A DNA stretch of 40,145 nucleotides from NCBI GenBank assembly GCA_025362395.1, contig JANYGK010000029.1, forward strand, positions 1 to 40,145. Reading direction: 5' to 3'. The DNA comes from Bacteroidota bacterium. Its GTDB lineage: Bacteria; Bacteroidota; Bacteroidia; B-17B0; Aurantibacillaceae. The position numbers were made by a program, and so were the translations under genes. Of the stretch, positions 1 to 9,463 are shown piece by piece. The notes under the pieces are model-generated. The model did no database searches. It was not told the DNA's origin and saw only the letters and a program-made list of their open reading frames with translations. Every line of letters begins with the position of its first letter. The first letter of the stretch is position 1.

Positions 1-717
1 TTCCGTTCCAAATAATTCTTTGGCAAAGAAATTCAATGTTTGTTTTAGATCGGCAAAAGAAACTTTTTCATCAATATATAAACCTTCTATCTGGTGAAAC
101 TGGCAATGTGCGCGGGCACTGATGGCTTCGTTACGGTAAACACGTCCCGGAGAAATAGTACGAATAGGAGGTTTTTGATTTTCCATGATGTGTACCTGCA
201 CCGATGAAGTTTGTGTGCGTAAAACCATTTCAGGGTTTAGCTCCACATAAAATGTATCCTGCATATCACGCGCCGGGTGATTTTCCGGTGTATTTAACGC
301 GGTAAAATTATGCCAGTCATCCTCAATTTCTCTGCCGTCGCTTACCGTAAAACCAATGCGTGCAAATACATCAATAATTTGGTTTTTAACCAATGATAAG
401 GGATGTCTTGAGCCTGTTTGTATAGAGGGATCTGAGGGAATGGTAAGGTCAATATCTTTAGCAGCTCCTTTATCGGAAGCTGTATCGTATTTCTCTTTTA
501 ACTCATTGATCTTAACCTGCGCTTTGTTTTTTAATTCATTCAGCTTTTGCCCTACTTCCCGTTTAATATCGGGCGCTACATTTTTAAAATCATCAAACAG
601 AAATGTTATTTGTCCTTTTTTACTCAGCCATTTAATACGGTATTCTTCTACCTGCTCTTTACTTTGAGCCGCAAAATCTTCTACTTCTGATAGCAGGTTG
701 TTTATTTTTTCTAACAT
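1..717 (-). CDS. pheS: Phenylalanine--tRNA ligase alpha subunit (partial, 3' end off window)
   Basis: Class II aminoacyl-tRNA synthetase subunit that charges tRNA-Phe as an alpha2beta2 enzyme in the cytoplasm. The 239 visible residues start MLEKINNLLSEVEDF, with the usual N-terminal helical coiled-coil arm at about residues 1-90. The catalytic core follows, with the conserved stretches SRHPLSLV, FTVSDGREIEDDWHNF, DTFYV, RTISPGRVYRNE and FHQIEGL. About 100 C-terminal residues, including motif 3, lie beyond base 1. The ATG at 715-717 is the natural start. A TAAATTTG -7 box lies about 20 bases upstream on the same strand. The gene is divergent from the MORN/VWA gene. Identity is certain from the sequence. 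Partial only because of the window edge. Confidence 0.97.
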   Translation of the reverse strand, partial: MLEKINNLLSEVEDFAAQSKEQVEEYRIKWLSKKGQITFLFDDFKNVAPDIKREVGQKLNELKNKAQVKINELKEKYDTASDKGAAKDIDLTIPSDPSIQTGSRHPLSLVKNQIIDVFARIGFTVSDGREIEDDWHNFTALNTPENHPARDMQDTFYVELNPEMVLRTQTSSVQVHIMENQKPPIRTISPGRVYRNEAISARAHCQFHQIEGLYIDEKVSFADLKQTLNFFAKELFGTE

Positions 718-736
718 AATAATTTGATAATAAGCA

Positions 737-744
737 CAAATTTA
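737..744 (-). promoter_or_regulatory. Bacteroidota-type -7 box upstream of pheS
   Basis: On the minus strand this reads TAAATTTG, an exact match to the TAnnTTTG -7 element used by the primary sigma factor of Bacteroidota. It lies 20 bases upstream of the pheS ATG. No clear TTTG -33 element is visible at the expected spacing. Confidence 0.5.
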
Positions 745-758
745 CTCAATTTTAAGTA

Positions 759-1916
759 CTGAAAAACTATCTTGTCATATCCATTTTCTTTATCAGTTCC
801 CTTTGTTGTAATTTAACATTAAGGGCACAATCTATTATCGGCTATAAGATCTACGAAAACGACACCATTAATGTAATGGATAAGGATAGCCTGAAACAAG
901 GCGTATGGAAAGAGTTTTGGACCAACGGCGACTTAAGGTCAGAAGTGATTTATAAAAATAATAAAAAACAAGGCCTCGAAATTAAATGGTTTGATGTGCC
1001 TGATTGCATTGAACAGGAATCGTATTATAAAGACGGGCTACCCGACGGACCTTCTATTTACTATTCTAAAAAATGCAAAAAAGATTTTTTTGAAACGTTT
1101 AAATTTGGCATTAAAGACGGTCTGGAACTGTCTTATTATCCCAACGGAAATATAAAGGCCGAAGGGAATTATAAAAAAGGAAACCTGAACGGTTATTATA
1201 AAGTATATGATAAAAAAGGAAATTTTTCATTCGAAAGCCGCACCACCGACAGTGATACTGATTTACAGCCCAATATCCCCGATACTATAAACCAGGTAGT
1301 GTTTAATGTATTTAAAAGGAATAAGGAATGGAAAAACAAATTAATTGTAGCGGACCTTACCGGTAGTATGTACCCTTACGGGCAGCAAGTAAGCACCTGG
1401 CTAAAGCTCCATTTTTTGAGAGATACGCTAAGCCAGCATTTTGTTTTTTTTAATGATGGTGATAAAAAACGAGACGAGGATAAAAAGATAGGAGCCACCG
1501 GTGGGATATACCATTGCAGGGCCAAAAATATGGAAGAGCTGATTGCTACCATGGAATTAACTATAAAGAGAGGGCAGGGCGGAGATGCACCCGAAAATGT
1601 AATAGAAGCGATATTATACGGGCTTAACAAAAGCGGTAAGGTGGATAATGTTGTTTTAATAGCCGATAATTGGGCCAAGGCGCGTGATATTAAAATGCTG
1701 AGCAGGGTTAAAGTGCCGGTGCATATTATATTATGCGGTGTATACGATGGAATGGAAATTAATGAAGATTATTTAAACATTGCCTACAAAACAAAAGGCT
1801 CTGTACATACCATTGAACAAGACATTACCAATTTAATGAAGCAAACCACCGGTAAAAAATTTAATATTAACGGGGTAGATTACATTATAAAGAACGGTAG
1901 TGTAAAAGTGTTCTAA
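759..1916 (+). CDS. Secreted MORN-repeat protein with von Willebrand A-like domain
   Basis: Probably exported. MORN_2-type repeats (motifs such as GVWKEFWTNGDLRSE, SYYPNGNIKAEGNYKKG) are followed by a VWA-like domain starting LIVADLTGSMYPYG, where D-x-T-x-S resembles the MIDAS metal site, and later GGDAPENVIEAILYG. The first ATG is at 876 and gives 346 residues without a signal peptide. The frame stays open upstream to a stop at 753-755 and encodes a hydrophobic leader, KNYLVISIFFISSLCC, then LRAQS, a typical export signal and cleavage site. There is no ATG, GTG or TTG in that extension, so I place the start at CTG 759. The alternatives are an ATA/ATT start or a sequencing error. Role unknown; MORN and VWA domains suggest protein or membrane binding. 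Confidence 0.75.
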   Translation: MKNYLVISIFFISSLCCNLTLRAQSIIGYKIYENDTINVMDKDSLKQGVWKEFWTNGDLRSEVIYKNNKKQGLEIKWFDVPDCIEQESYYKDGLPDGPSIYYSKKCKKDFFETFKFGIKDGLELSYYPNGNIKAEGNYKKGNLNGYYKVYDKKGNFSFESRTTDSDTDLQPNIPDTINQVVFNVFKRNKEWKNKLIVADLTGSMYPYGQQVSTWLKLHFLRDTLSQHFVFFNDGDKKRDEDKKIGATGGIYHCRAKNMEELIATMELTIKRGQGGDAPENVIEAILYGLNKSGKVDNVVLIADNWAKARDIKMLSRVKVPVHIILCGVYDGMEINEDYLNIAYKTKGSVHTIEQDITNLMKQTTGKKFNINGVDYIIKNGSVKVF

Positions 1917-1921
1917 TTTTA

Positions 1922-1929
1922 TATCTTTG
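1922..1929 (+). promoter_or_regulatory. -7 box upstream of ribF
   Basis: TATCTTTG matches TAnnTTTG exactly and ends 13 bases before the GTG start of ribF, implying a very short 5' leader. It begins just after the stop codon of the preceding gene, so ribF probably has its own promoter. Confidence 0.5.
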
Positions 1930-1942
1930 CGCCTCTTATTTC

Positions 1943-2866
1943 GTGCACATTTATCATCATATATCTGAACTTAAAAACGTAACAAACTCCATTGTTACCA
2001 TCGGTACGTTTGATGGTGTACACTTGGGCCATCAAAAAATCATTAAGCGCTTGGTTGACCTTAAACAAAAACAGGGGGGTGAAACTATTTTAGTTACGTT
2101 CGACCCGCATCCCCGTAAAGTATTATTCCCGGAACAAACCGATTTGAAATTAATAACTACTACAAAGGAAAAATGCGAGCTGCTGCAACATTTCGGGATT
2201 GATAATGTGTTGGTGTTTCCATTTACCAAAGCCTTTTCGCGTATGCATGCCACCGATTATATTTCGGATATTATTGTGAAAGGCTTAAAAACAAAAAGCC
2301 TCGTTATAGGCTACGACCACCGTTTTGGAAGCAACCGCGAAGGAAATATTGTGACGCTTAAAGAATTAAGCAAGACCTATAATTTCGCCGTAGAGGAAAT
2401 TCCTGCCGAAGAAATAAACAGCTTAAATATAAGCAGCACGCGGATTCGCAAAGCTATTGAAGACGGGGACATACAAACCGCCAATGAATTTTTAGGCTAT
2501 TCTTTTTTTATTACAGGAATTGTGGTAAAAGGAAAACAATTAGGAAGAACCATCGGTTACCCGACTGCCAACATAAATATTGCCGATAAAGACAAACTGA
2601 TCCCTAAGATGGGTGTGTATGCCGTAAATATTATTTTAAATAATATAACCTATAAAGGCATGCTGAATGTCGGAACAAACCCTACAACCGATCTTGATAA
2701 TACGATTAAAATAGAGGTTAATATTTTTGATTTTGATGAAACTATTTATGGATATGATATTAAAGTAGAATTTGTTAAATGGATACGGAATGAAGAAAAA
2801 TTTGTTAATTTAGAGGAACTAAAGAAGGCATTGGCAAACGATAAAATAACCTGCGCCGGCATTTAA
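1943..2866 (+). CDS. ribF: Bifunctional riboflavin kinase / FAD synthetase
   Basis: Converts riboflavin to FMN and then FAD in the cytoplasm. The N-terminal FAD synthetase (nucleotidyltransferase) domain carries GTFDGVHLGHQKI with the HxGH nucleotide-binding motif near residue 30, FDPHP, and NISSTRIRKAI near residue 165. The C-terminal flavokinase domain has GRTIGYPTANI near residue 200 and the later GMLNVGTNPT and EVNIFDFDETIYG. Length of 307 aa is normal for RibF. The start is GTG 1943, fixed by MHIYHHISELKNV and the -7 box just upstream. It may be cotranscribed with the leucine-rich-repeat gene that starts 10 bases after its stop. Identification is firm. Confidence 0.96.
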   Translation: MHIYHHISELKNVTNSIVTIGTFDGVHLGHQKIIKRLVDLKQKQGGETILVTFDPHPRKVLFPEQTDLKLITTTKEKCELLQHFGIDNVLVFPFTKAFSRMHATDYISDIIVKGLKTKSLVIGYDHRFGSNREGNIVTLKELSKTYNFAVEEIPAEEINSLNISSTRIRKAIEDGDIQTANEFLGYSFFITGIVVKGKQLGRTIGYPTANINIADKDKLIPKMGVYAVNIILNNITYKGMLNVGTNPTTDLDNTIKIEVNIFDFDETIYGYDIKVEFVKWIRNEEKFVNLEELKKALANDKITCAGI

Positions 2867-2876
2867 ACTTTTAAAT

Positions 2877-3500
2877 ATGAAAAAAAACGGTTCCGCTTCA
2901 CATTATAAAAGAGCTTCCTTAATTCTTTTCTTTTCTTTATGCATTTATATTTCTAAAGCGCAACTTTTAGATTCACTTTCGTTAGATACTTTAACAGCCT
3001 ATACTAACCTGCAGGAAGCACTTAAAAACCCGGACAAGGTACTTAAGCTTGAATTACGTAAACAGCATTTAAAATCATTCCCTACAGATATTTTAAAGCT
3101 TAAGCATTTACAATATCTGGATATCAGTAAAAATTCGATTAGTGAGATACCTGATAGTATTGATGTTTTAAAAGACCTTCAATATTTTGCATGCAGTAAA
3201 ACAGGCTTAAAATCAATACCCAAAGAGATCGGTAAACTGCACAACCTGTTGTATTTAAATTTAAATCAAAATGATTTGGAATTACTTCCTCCGCAAATTG
3301 GTAATTTAGAAAAGCTTGAGATATTGGATATGTGGAGTAATAATTTTGATGAATATCCTTCTACATTCGGCACTTTAAAATCCTTAAAAGTAATGGACCT
3401 TCGTAATATTTTGATCAGTGATGAAACTCAAAGCTTTATAAAAAACCAGTTGCCTCACACCATAGTTTATATGTCGCCAAGTTGTAAGTGCAAGTGGTAA
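2877..3500 (+). CDS. Secreted leucine-rich repeat protein
   Basis: A 207-aa protein with a hydrophobic N-terminal signal (ASLILFFSLCIYISKAQ, cleavage after about residue 28) followed by roughly five 23-residue leucine-rich repeats between residues 55 and 190. An example is LKHLQYLDISKNSISEIP, matching LxxLxxLDLxxNxLxxLP. This is the plant-type/ROCO-type pattern and implies a protein-binding solenoid in the periplasm or on the cell surface. The C-terminus ends in a Cys-rich tail, SPSCKCKW. The start ATG lies 10 bases after ribF, so cotranscription is likely. The fold is clear; partner and role are unknown. Confidence 0.85.
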   Translation: MKKNGSASHYKRASLILFFSLCIYISKAQLLDSLSLDTLTAYTNLQEALKNPDKVLKLELRKQHLKSFPTDILKLKHLQYLDISKNSISEIPDSIDVLKDLQYFACSKTGLKSIPKEIGKLHNLLYLNLNQNDLELLPPQIGNLEKLEILDMWSNNFDEYPSTFGTLKSLKVMDLRNILISDETQSFIKNQLPHTIVYMSPSCKCKW

Positions 3501-3517
3501 ATTATAAATTAACTATT

Positions 3518-4450
3518 TTATTTAGACATTTGTTTCAATTGTTCTTCCAAAAACTGAATACCTTCTATAAAGGTATGCGGGTTGTAGCCTAACTCTTTCT
3601 TTGCTTTATCAATAATGAAACCCGTAATGGGAGGGCGTTTGGCAGGTTGGTTAATGTCAGCCGATTTAGAAGGCTTAATTAAAGATTTATCTAACTTGTA
3701 ATAATCGGCCACTAAATGAGCAATTTCTAAAATGCTTAAAAAATCGCTTCCTGAAATATTATAAACTCCGCGGGCTTTTTTTTCTGCTATTAAAATACAG
3801 CCGTCTGCCAGGTCTTCTGCCAAAGTAGGGGTTCTGAACTGATCATTCACTACATTAATTGTTTTTCCCTGTTCTAAATTTTGTTTTACCCAAAGCACAA
3901 TATTGCTTCTGCTCATGTTATCAACAATGCCATACACCAATACGGTACGTACAATGGCCCAATGTAATGAAGAGGATTCAACAATTTTTTCTGCGGCTAA
4001 TTTACTTTCGCCATAGTAGCTTAATGGTTTTCTCTCCGCATGTTCATCTAATGGGCCTTGCTTTCCTTCAAATAAAAAATCGGTAGATAAATGAATAAAA
4101 TGAGGTTTATAATTAGGATCCTTGTTTTGTAATTTTGTCAGAACTTTAACCTGATTATCGACAGCCGACACATTCATTAACCAACAGTTCTCTTTGTCTG
4201 TTTCGCAGGCATCTACATTAGTCATGGCCGCAGTATTAATGACTACATCAGGAAGATACGTTTTAAATACACTTTCTACATTTTTATAGTCTGTGATGTC
4301 AAGCTCGGCATACTGATAGCCGTCTTTGCTTACTAAACGGTTTTCTCCGCGCGCTGTTGCAATGCAGGTAATATTGCCTTTATCTTTTAGTTTATAAACG
4401 AGCTTTTGGCCCAATAAACCATTAGAGCCTGTAATTAAAATTTTTTGCAT
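3518..4450 (-). CDS. RmlD-like NAD(P)-dependent SDR (dTDP-4-dehydrorhamnose reductase family)
   Basis: Extended short-chain dehydrogenase of 310 aa. The Rossmann signature ITGSNGLLGQKLV (GxxGxxG) is at residues 5-17, INTAAMTNVDACE follows near residue 70, HLSTDFLFEG near 120, and the catalytic YGESK (YxxxK) near 147. The order matches RmlD/RfbD, which reduces dTDP-4-keto-rhamnose. No other rhamnose gene is nearby, so the true substrate is uncertain; standalone RmlD-like reductases are common in Bacteroidota. Convergent with the upstream LRR gene, with only 17 bases between them. ATG start at 4448-4450. Confidence 0.85.
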   Translation of the reverse strand: MQKILITGSNGLLGQKLVYKLKDKGNITCIATARGENRLVSKDGYQYAELDITDYKNVESVFKTYLPDVVINTAAMTNVDACETDKENCWLMNVSAVDNQVKVLTKLQNKDPNYKPHFIHLSTDFLFEGKQGPLDEHAERKPLSYYGESKLAAEKIVESSSLHWAIVRTVLVYGIVDNMSRSNIVLWVKQNLEQGKTINVVNDQFRTPTLAEDLADGCILIAEKKARGVYNISGSDFLSILEIAHLVADYYKLDKSLIKPSKSADINQPAKRPPITGFIIDKAKKELGYNPHTFIEGIQFLEEQLKQMSK

Positions 4451-4645
4451 CCGTAAATATACTAAAACAAAAAATCACTAAAAGAACAAAACGCTTCCGA
4501 TCCAATAAATTCTGATATCAGATGTTTAAATTTCTCTAATACTCAATATACCGGGAATTCCTCAGTTTTTGTGTACTACGCTTTGGATGATTAAAATTTA
4601 ATTTATACAAATAAATTTATACATTGTATTACTAATTTTAAGAAA

Positions 4646-6598
4646 GTGCAAAAACTATTTACAATTTTATTATTGTTTTCTACCTTATGTGTTTTTTCAC
4701 AAAACGATAGCTTATCACTATGGATTAAGGCATGTAGCAATAGCAATGAGCCTTATAAACTGGCTTACTTAAATAAAATAACTTACAGTACCCGTTTTAT
4801 AAATTGTGTAGCGTGCATTCAATATTGTGATACGGCTGAAAGATTAGCCTTTAAATTAAATGATGAAAAAACACTTGCTTTAATTTATATTAATAAATCG
4901 GTTGCTTACCGCGAGCTTGCAAAAAATGACCTTGCCTTGAATTATTCATTGAAGGCAGTAAACCTGTCGGAGAAAATTAAAGATTCCGTAATTATCGGTT
5001 CAGCTTATCTTAATTTAGGAGCTTTTCAGCATACGAACAACGCGCGCCTTGCCGAAAAATATTATATAAAAGCGTTGGATATTTTCAGGGCTTTAAAAGA
5101 TATAAAAAAAGAATATAAAGTACTGGGAAACTTATCTGACATCTATCAAATTACTAAACGTTACGACCTTGCATACAACTGCCTTCAACAATCAATAGCA
5201 TTACGTAAAAAGGACGGAAATTTGCAGGCGATCGGTGTGGGCTATTATCTACTGGCATTTAATCTTACATCTAAAAATATGCCCGATAAAGCGATTCTTA
5301 CAATCGATACGGCTATTCAGTATTTACAAAAAGCATCCGATGATTTTTATATTTGCCAGTCTATTTCATTAAAGGCGGAGTTGCTGAATCAACTAAAAAA
5401 ATATGATGTTTCAAACGCTTTATTGCTGCCTTTAATTTCAAATTCTATTGTGAAGGATAATATAGATATATTATTAGGGTCCTATCATACGCTCGCGTCT
5501 AATTATGAAGCGTTACAGAATTTGCCTATGGCATTAAAATATTCCAAACTTGAAAAACAATATTCCGATTCCCTTTATAAAATAAACAATATTAATAACT
5601 TAAATGAAGTACAGGAAAAATTTGAAACGGTTAAAAAAGAGCAAAGAATTGAGCTTTTGAACAAAGAAAAAACAATTAATCAATCTGAAATAAGCCGGCA
5701 AAAATTTATTAAAAATACATTTATCCTCGGATCACTTTTCTTTTTAATATTCACGCTTTTTTGTTTAAGAATAATCTATTTACTAAGGCAATCAAAAGAG
5801 CAGGTTTCTAAACAAAAGGAAGAGCTTGAACGTAAAAATAAAGAGATAATAGATTCTTTTAACTACGCTGAGCGCATACAGGAAGCGGTGCTTCCTCATC
5901 AAAAACTACTCACAGATAATTTAAGTGAACATTTTGTATTATTTAAGCCCAAAGACATCGTAAGCGGAGATTTTTACTGGGCTTCGGAACTTAAAAACGG
6001 AAATTTCGCTATTATTAATGCTGATAGTACCGGGCATGGTGTTCCAGGCGCGTTTATGAGCCTATTAAATATCAGTTTTTTAAATGAAAGCATAAAAGAA
6101 AAAAATCTTACCGACCCCGGCGAAATTTTAAATAATACGCGAGCGTTGCTCATCAGGTCTCTTAATAAGGATGAAAAGAATAATGGCAGAAAAGATGGGA
6201 TGGATTGCACACTTTGTGTTTTCGATTTTAAGAATAACATGCTTCACTATGCAGCGGCTAATAATTCATTTTATATAGTGCGTGACAACGCATTAATTAC
6301 GTTTGATGCTGATAAAATGCCTGTCGGTAAATCTCCCAAAGAACATGAATCTTTTATAACAAGAAAAGTTTTGCTGCAAAAAGGAGATATGATTTATACA
6401 CTTACGGATGGTTATGCTGACCAATTTGGCGGGCCTAAAGGGAAAAAACTCATGGTTGCAAAGCTTAAGGACATGTTATTAAAAAATTCTTCTTTACCGC
6501 CTGAAACGCAAAAAGAAATATTATTCCAAAATTTTGATGCCTGGAAAGGAAGCAATGAACAAGTTGACGATGTATTAATTATAGGCATCAAGGTATAA
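4646..6598 (+). CDS. TPR sensor with C-terminal SpoIIE/PP2C serine phosphatase
   Basis: Membrane-anchored signalling phosphatase of 650 aa. Order: signal peptide (LFTILLLFSTLCVFSQ, residues 4-19); periplasmic tetratricopeptide repeats, about residues 50-330; one transmembrane helix, about 356-378 (NTFILGSLFFLIFTLFCLRI); a coiled coil (KEQVSKQKEELERKNKE); and a SpoIIE domain, about 425-650. PP2C metal-binding acids are visible in DIVSGDFYW, ADSTGHGVPGAFMS, TDGYADQFGG and DDVLIIGI. By family knowledge it would dephosphorylate an anti-sigma antagonist or other Ser/Thr phosphoprotein in response to a periplasmic cue; no partner is encoded nearby. GTG start at 4646, which gives an intact signal peptide. 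Confidence 0.88.
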   Translation: MQKLFTILLLFSTLCVFSQNDSLSLWIKACSNSNEPYKLAYLNKITYSTRFINCVACIQYCDTAERLAFKLNDEKTLALIYINKSVAYRELAKNDLALNYSLKAVNLSEKIKDSVIIGSAYLNLGAFQHTNNARLAEKYYIKALDIFRALKDIKKEYKVLGNLSDIYQITKRYDLAYNCLQQSIALRKKDGNLQAIGVGYYLLAFNLTSKNMPDKAILTIDTAIQYLQKASDDFYICQSISLKAELLNQLKKYDVSNALLLPLISNSIVKDNIDILLGSYHTLASNYEALQNLPMALKYSKLEKQYSDSLYKINNINNLNEVQEKFETVKKEQRIELLNKEKTINQSEISRQKFIKNTFILGSLFFLIFTLFCLRIIYLLRQSKEQVSKQKEELERKNKEIIDSFNYAERIQEAVLPHQKLLTDNLSEHFVLFKPKDIVSGDFYWASELKNGNFAIINADSTGHGVPGAFMSLLNISFLNESIKEKNLTDPGEILNNTRALLIRSLNKDEKNNGRKDGMDCTLCVFDFKNNMLHYAAANNSFYIVRDNALITFDADKMPVGKSPKEHESFITRKVLLQKGDMIYTLTDGYADQFGGPKGKKLMVAKLKDMLLKNSSLPPETQKEILFQNFDAWKGSNEQVDDVLIIGIKV

Positions 6599-6651
6599 AT
6601 ACTTTATCGGTTAAGTAATTGATTACATTTCTATATAGTTGCTTAAAACGA

Positions 6652-7578
6652 TTATGAATACAGGTAAAGTAACATGGCAAAAATGCCGCATAATGCTTTT
6701 AAGAGCATCATCCCGTCTACCACCACTAAATAATAAAGAATCGTTCTTCGTAATCGTAACGAATACCCTACAAAAAGTAATATCACAAAAGGTACTGCAT
6801 TTAATAAGATCCTTGTGATATGGAAATGTTCAACACCCACTAGAACAAAATAGGTAATTAATCCAAAAAGAGTAAGCGGAATAATAATATAAAAAATAGT
6901 TCTTCGTAAGCCGGCTTTCACTACAAAAGTATAGATGTGGTGGTTATAATCGGAAGCATAATCTTTAATATCAAACATAATACAAAGAATGGTAATGAAG
7001 ATAAAATTTTTCAGAAAAAGAAAAACGCTTAATGTTTCAGCTTTATAACTAATGCCCTGTTCAATACAATAATAAATTAATGGATACACTGTTACAAAGC
7101 CCGCCCAAGTAAAGCCTATAATAAATGGTTTTAATGAACCTTTATTCCTTAAATTATATTTCCCGAAAAGTTTGCTGTTAATGCCGTAATACAAAGCCGC
7201 TACAAAAGGGAATAGCGCCATTAAAAACCAATCGAAATAATCTAAATGCAATATATTGTAAAAATATTTACATACTGTATAAGCTAAGCAACCAACAGTA
7301 ATGCTTATAAATAACCACTGGCTTATTTTTACGGTTTTTCTGTTTTGGTTATACCATTGTGTTCTTTTATTAATGGTTTCAATAGAAGTGTCGGTTATGT
7401 AAGCTTTTGTATAATACATAACTGTTGCTGAAAATACTAATACATAAAACAACAAAGAGTTTAAAGGGAGCAAATGTTGAAGGCTTGCTTCTATGCATAG
7501 TGCCAGCGTGCAAACACCGTAAAAGTAATTCCCGTAAAAAATAAATTTTATAAAGGCGTTGTTTGTTTTCTGCAACAT
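6652..7578 (-). CDS. UbiA-superfamily-like polytopic membrane protein (degenerate prenyltransferase)
   Basis: 308 aa with about eight or nine hydrophobic helices and little soluble sequence. The segment IMFDIKDYASD near residue 205 matches the second Asp-rich motif of UbiA prenyltransferases (DxxDxxxD), which binds Mg-diphosphate. The first motif, normally NDxxDxxxD, is only vaguely kept as TDTSIETINKRTQWYNQN near residue 65, with Asn/Asp partly lost. Bacteroidota carry many UbiA-like proteins of unknown substrate. It stands alone and is convergent with the SpoIIE phosphatase gene. I am fairly sure of the superfamily, not of activity. Confidence 0.65.
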   Translation of the reverse strand: MLQKTNNAFIKFIFYGNYFYGVCTLALCIEASLQHLLPLNSLLFYVLVFSATVMYYTKAYITDTSIETINKRTQWYNQNRKTVKISQWLFISITVGCLAYTVCKYFYNILHLDYFDWFLMALFPFVAALYYGINSKLFGKYNLRNKGSLKPFIIGFTWAGFVTVYPLIYYCIEQGISYKAETLSVFLFLKNFIFITILCIMFDIKDYASDYNHHIYTFVVKAGLRRTIFYIIIPLTLFGLITYFVLVGVEHFHITRILLNAVPFVILLFVGYSLRLRRTILYYLVVVDGMMLLKALCGIFAMLLYLYS

Positions 7579-7960
7579 ATTACTAAGTAAAAACCCAAAG
7601 ATAATTATTTTCCTGATGTGTTTTAATTATTTGAGTTTACTTAATGTTGGTAGAAAAACGAGTGAGGTTAGAACAAAGAAAACGCGTACATCGTTGATGG
7701 TGCGAATTAATCACGCACAGATAGTTATTTTTATTTGAATGGACTAAAAGGGATAAAAAAGTTGATAAAATAGGATTTTAGTGACGAGATCAAATGGCTT
7801 AAAATCCAATCTTTAGTTAAAAATAATTTTAATAAATGACGCATAGGCATGTATATAAACTTCCACAATGTGTAGAAGTAATCCCTATTAAAAATACAAT
7901 TTACGCATGTAATACATTGGCATCGGATTATCAATCATAAATGCGAACTAAATTTTAACT
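7579..7960. other. Intergenic region (382 bp) upstream of the OmpA gene
   Basis: Lies between two divergently transcribed genes and should hold both promoters. I see AT-rich sequence and no convincing coding region, repeat or exact -7 match. A 67-codon open frame on minus (7731-7934) has no recognisable protein features and is probably chance. Confidence 0.5.
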
Positions 7961-9442
7961 ATGAAAAAGACTATACTATTATGTGCAGGATTATTAATTG
8001 CCTGTTTCACAAAATCTCAAACACAAGACAGGAAATGGAACATTGGTTTCCACGGTGGCCTTACACAGTTTAACGGTGAGAGGGGACACAATTTTTATGC
8101 GATGGATCAGGCAGCTTATGGCTTCGCCGGATTTTCTATTTCCCGTTATTTAGGAAGGCATTTTGATGCGTCTTTATTTTTAACACGCGGAGAATTGGGT
8201 AATGTTGACCAACCGACTCAGGGGTCTCTGCCTAATCCAAACAATTATTTTTTAATACGTTTAAATACAGCCAACTTAGTATTGCGCTATAATATTTTAA
8301 GCGACAGGTACATTCTTCGTCCGTATCTATACGCAGGCGCAGGTGTTATTATGACTGAAAAATACCAATCGGTTAAAAATGAAAGGTATAATTATGCGTT
8401 ACCTTCTTTTGGCGGCGGCTTAAATATTCGTATTTCACCGGTGGTTTCTTTGCAGTTGCAAGAATCATTTATGTACACAACAACCGATGATATGAGCGGT
8501 TTTTTGGATGCTGACAATGATAGTTACCTATACCATACGGTAGGTTTAACATTTAATTTGGGTAAGAAAAAAGATCAGGACAAAGACGGTGTGGCGGATA
8601 GAAACGATAATTGCCCTAACACACCCGCGGGTGTAATGGTTGATAAAAATGGTTGCCCTTTAGATAAGGACTTTGACGGTGTAGCTGATTATATTGATGA
8701 TTGTCCCGCTGTTGCAGGTACTGCTGCTTTAAAAGGATGTCCTGATAAAGACGGTGACGGTATTGCCGATAAAGATGACCGTTGTCCGGACATTGCAGGA
8801 ACAGTTGCTTTAAAGGGCTGTGCTGATGCCGATAAAGATGGCGTTGCTGATTTAGATGATAAATGTCCTGATACAAAAGCAGGTTATATAGTAGATGCTA
8901 CAGGTTGTGCAATTGATACGGATAAAGACGGATTAGTAGATGAAGAAGACCTTTGTCCTACCGCTACAGGCCCTCTAGCATTGAAAGGTTGTCCTGATAG
9001 TGACGGTGACGGTGTTTCTGATTTGAATGACCGTTGTCCTAATGTTAAAGGTACTATCGAAAATAAGGGATGTCCTGAAATGGCGAAGGCGGATATACAA
9101 AAAATTACCCTGATCGCCAGTAAAATCTTCTTTGAAACTAACAGTGCTAAATTAAAAGCAATATCAAATGCACAGTTAGATGGTTTGGTAGATATTTTAA
9201 AACGTAACGATGCTGTTAACTTAACTATAGAAGGCTATACAGATAATGTGGGTGATGACGCTTACAACATGAAATTATCACAGGAAAGAACGGAATCCGT
9301 GAAACAATACCTTGAATCAAAAGGAGTATCGGGTACACGCTTAACAGCTGTTGGATACGGTGAAACAAGGCCAATCGGTGATAATACAAAAGCTACAGGC
9401 AGATCACAAAACAGAAGGGTTGAGCTTAAAACAGCTTTCTAA
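7961..9442 (+). CDS. OmpA-family outer membrane protein with thrombospondin type 3 repeats
   Basis: 493 aa. Signal peptide at residues 1-19 (LLCAGLLIACFTKSQT). A membrane beta-barrel region spans about 20-200. Then come several thrombospondin type 3-like calcium-binding repeats, about 205-375, seen as repeated DKDGVAD..D.CP and DGDGIADKDD.CP units. A C-terminal OmpA peptidoglycan-binding domain (about 380-493) includes IFFETNSAKLK, IEGYTDNVGDD, LSQERTESVKQYL and GYGETRPIGDN, ending GRSQNRRVELK. This architecture is standard for Bacteroidota cell-envelope anchors joining outer membrane to peptidoglycan. A strong hairpin terminator follows 21 bases after the stop, so it is transcribed alone. 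Confidence 0.95.
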   Translation: MKKTILLCAGLLIACFTKSQTQDRKWNIGFHGGLTQFNGERGHNFYAMDQAAYGFAGFSISRYLGRHFDASLFLTRGELGNVDQPTQGSLPNPNNYFLIRLNTANLVLRYNILSDRYILRPYLYAGAGVIMTEKYQSVKNERYNYALPSFGGGLNIRISPVVSLQLQESFMYTTTDDMSGFLDADNDSYLYHTVGLTFNLGKKKDQDKDGVADRNDNCPNTPAGVMVDKNGCPLDKDFDGVADYIDDCPAVAGTAALKGCPDKDGDGIADKDDRCPDIAGTVALKGCADADKDGVADLDDKCPDTKAGYIVDATGCAIDTDKDGLVDEEDLCPTATGPLALKGCPDSDGDGVSDLNDRCPNVKGTIENKGCPEMAKADIQKITLIASKIFFETNSAKLKAISNAQLDGLVDILKRNDAVNLTIEGYTDNVGDDAYNMKLSQERTESVKQYLESKGVSGTRLTAVGYGETRPIGDNTKATGRSQNRRVELKTAF

Positions 9443-9463
9443 TTACATCACATATTTAATTTT

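Noticed and set aside
356-667. Plus-strand open frame of 103 codons
   Set aside because: It is antisense to pheS with no protein-like features.
7731-7934. 67-codon minus-strand frame
   Set aside because: No motif, no ribosome site, odd composition, in an intergenic promoter region.
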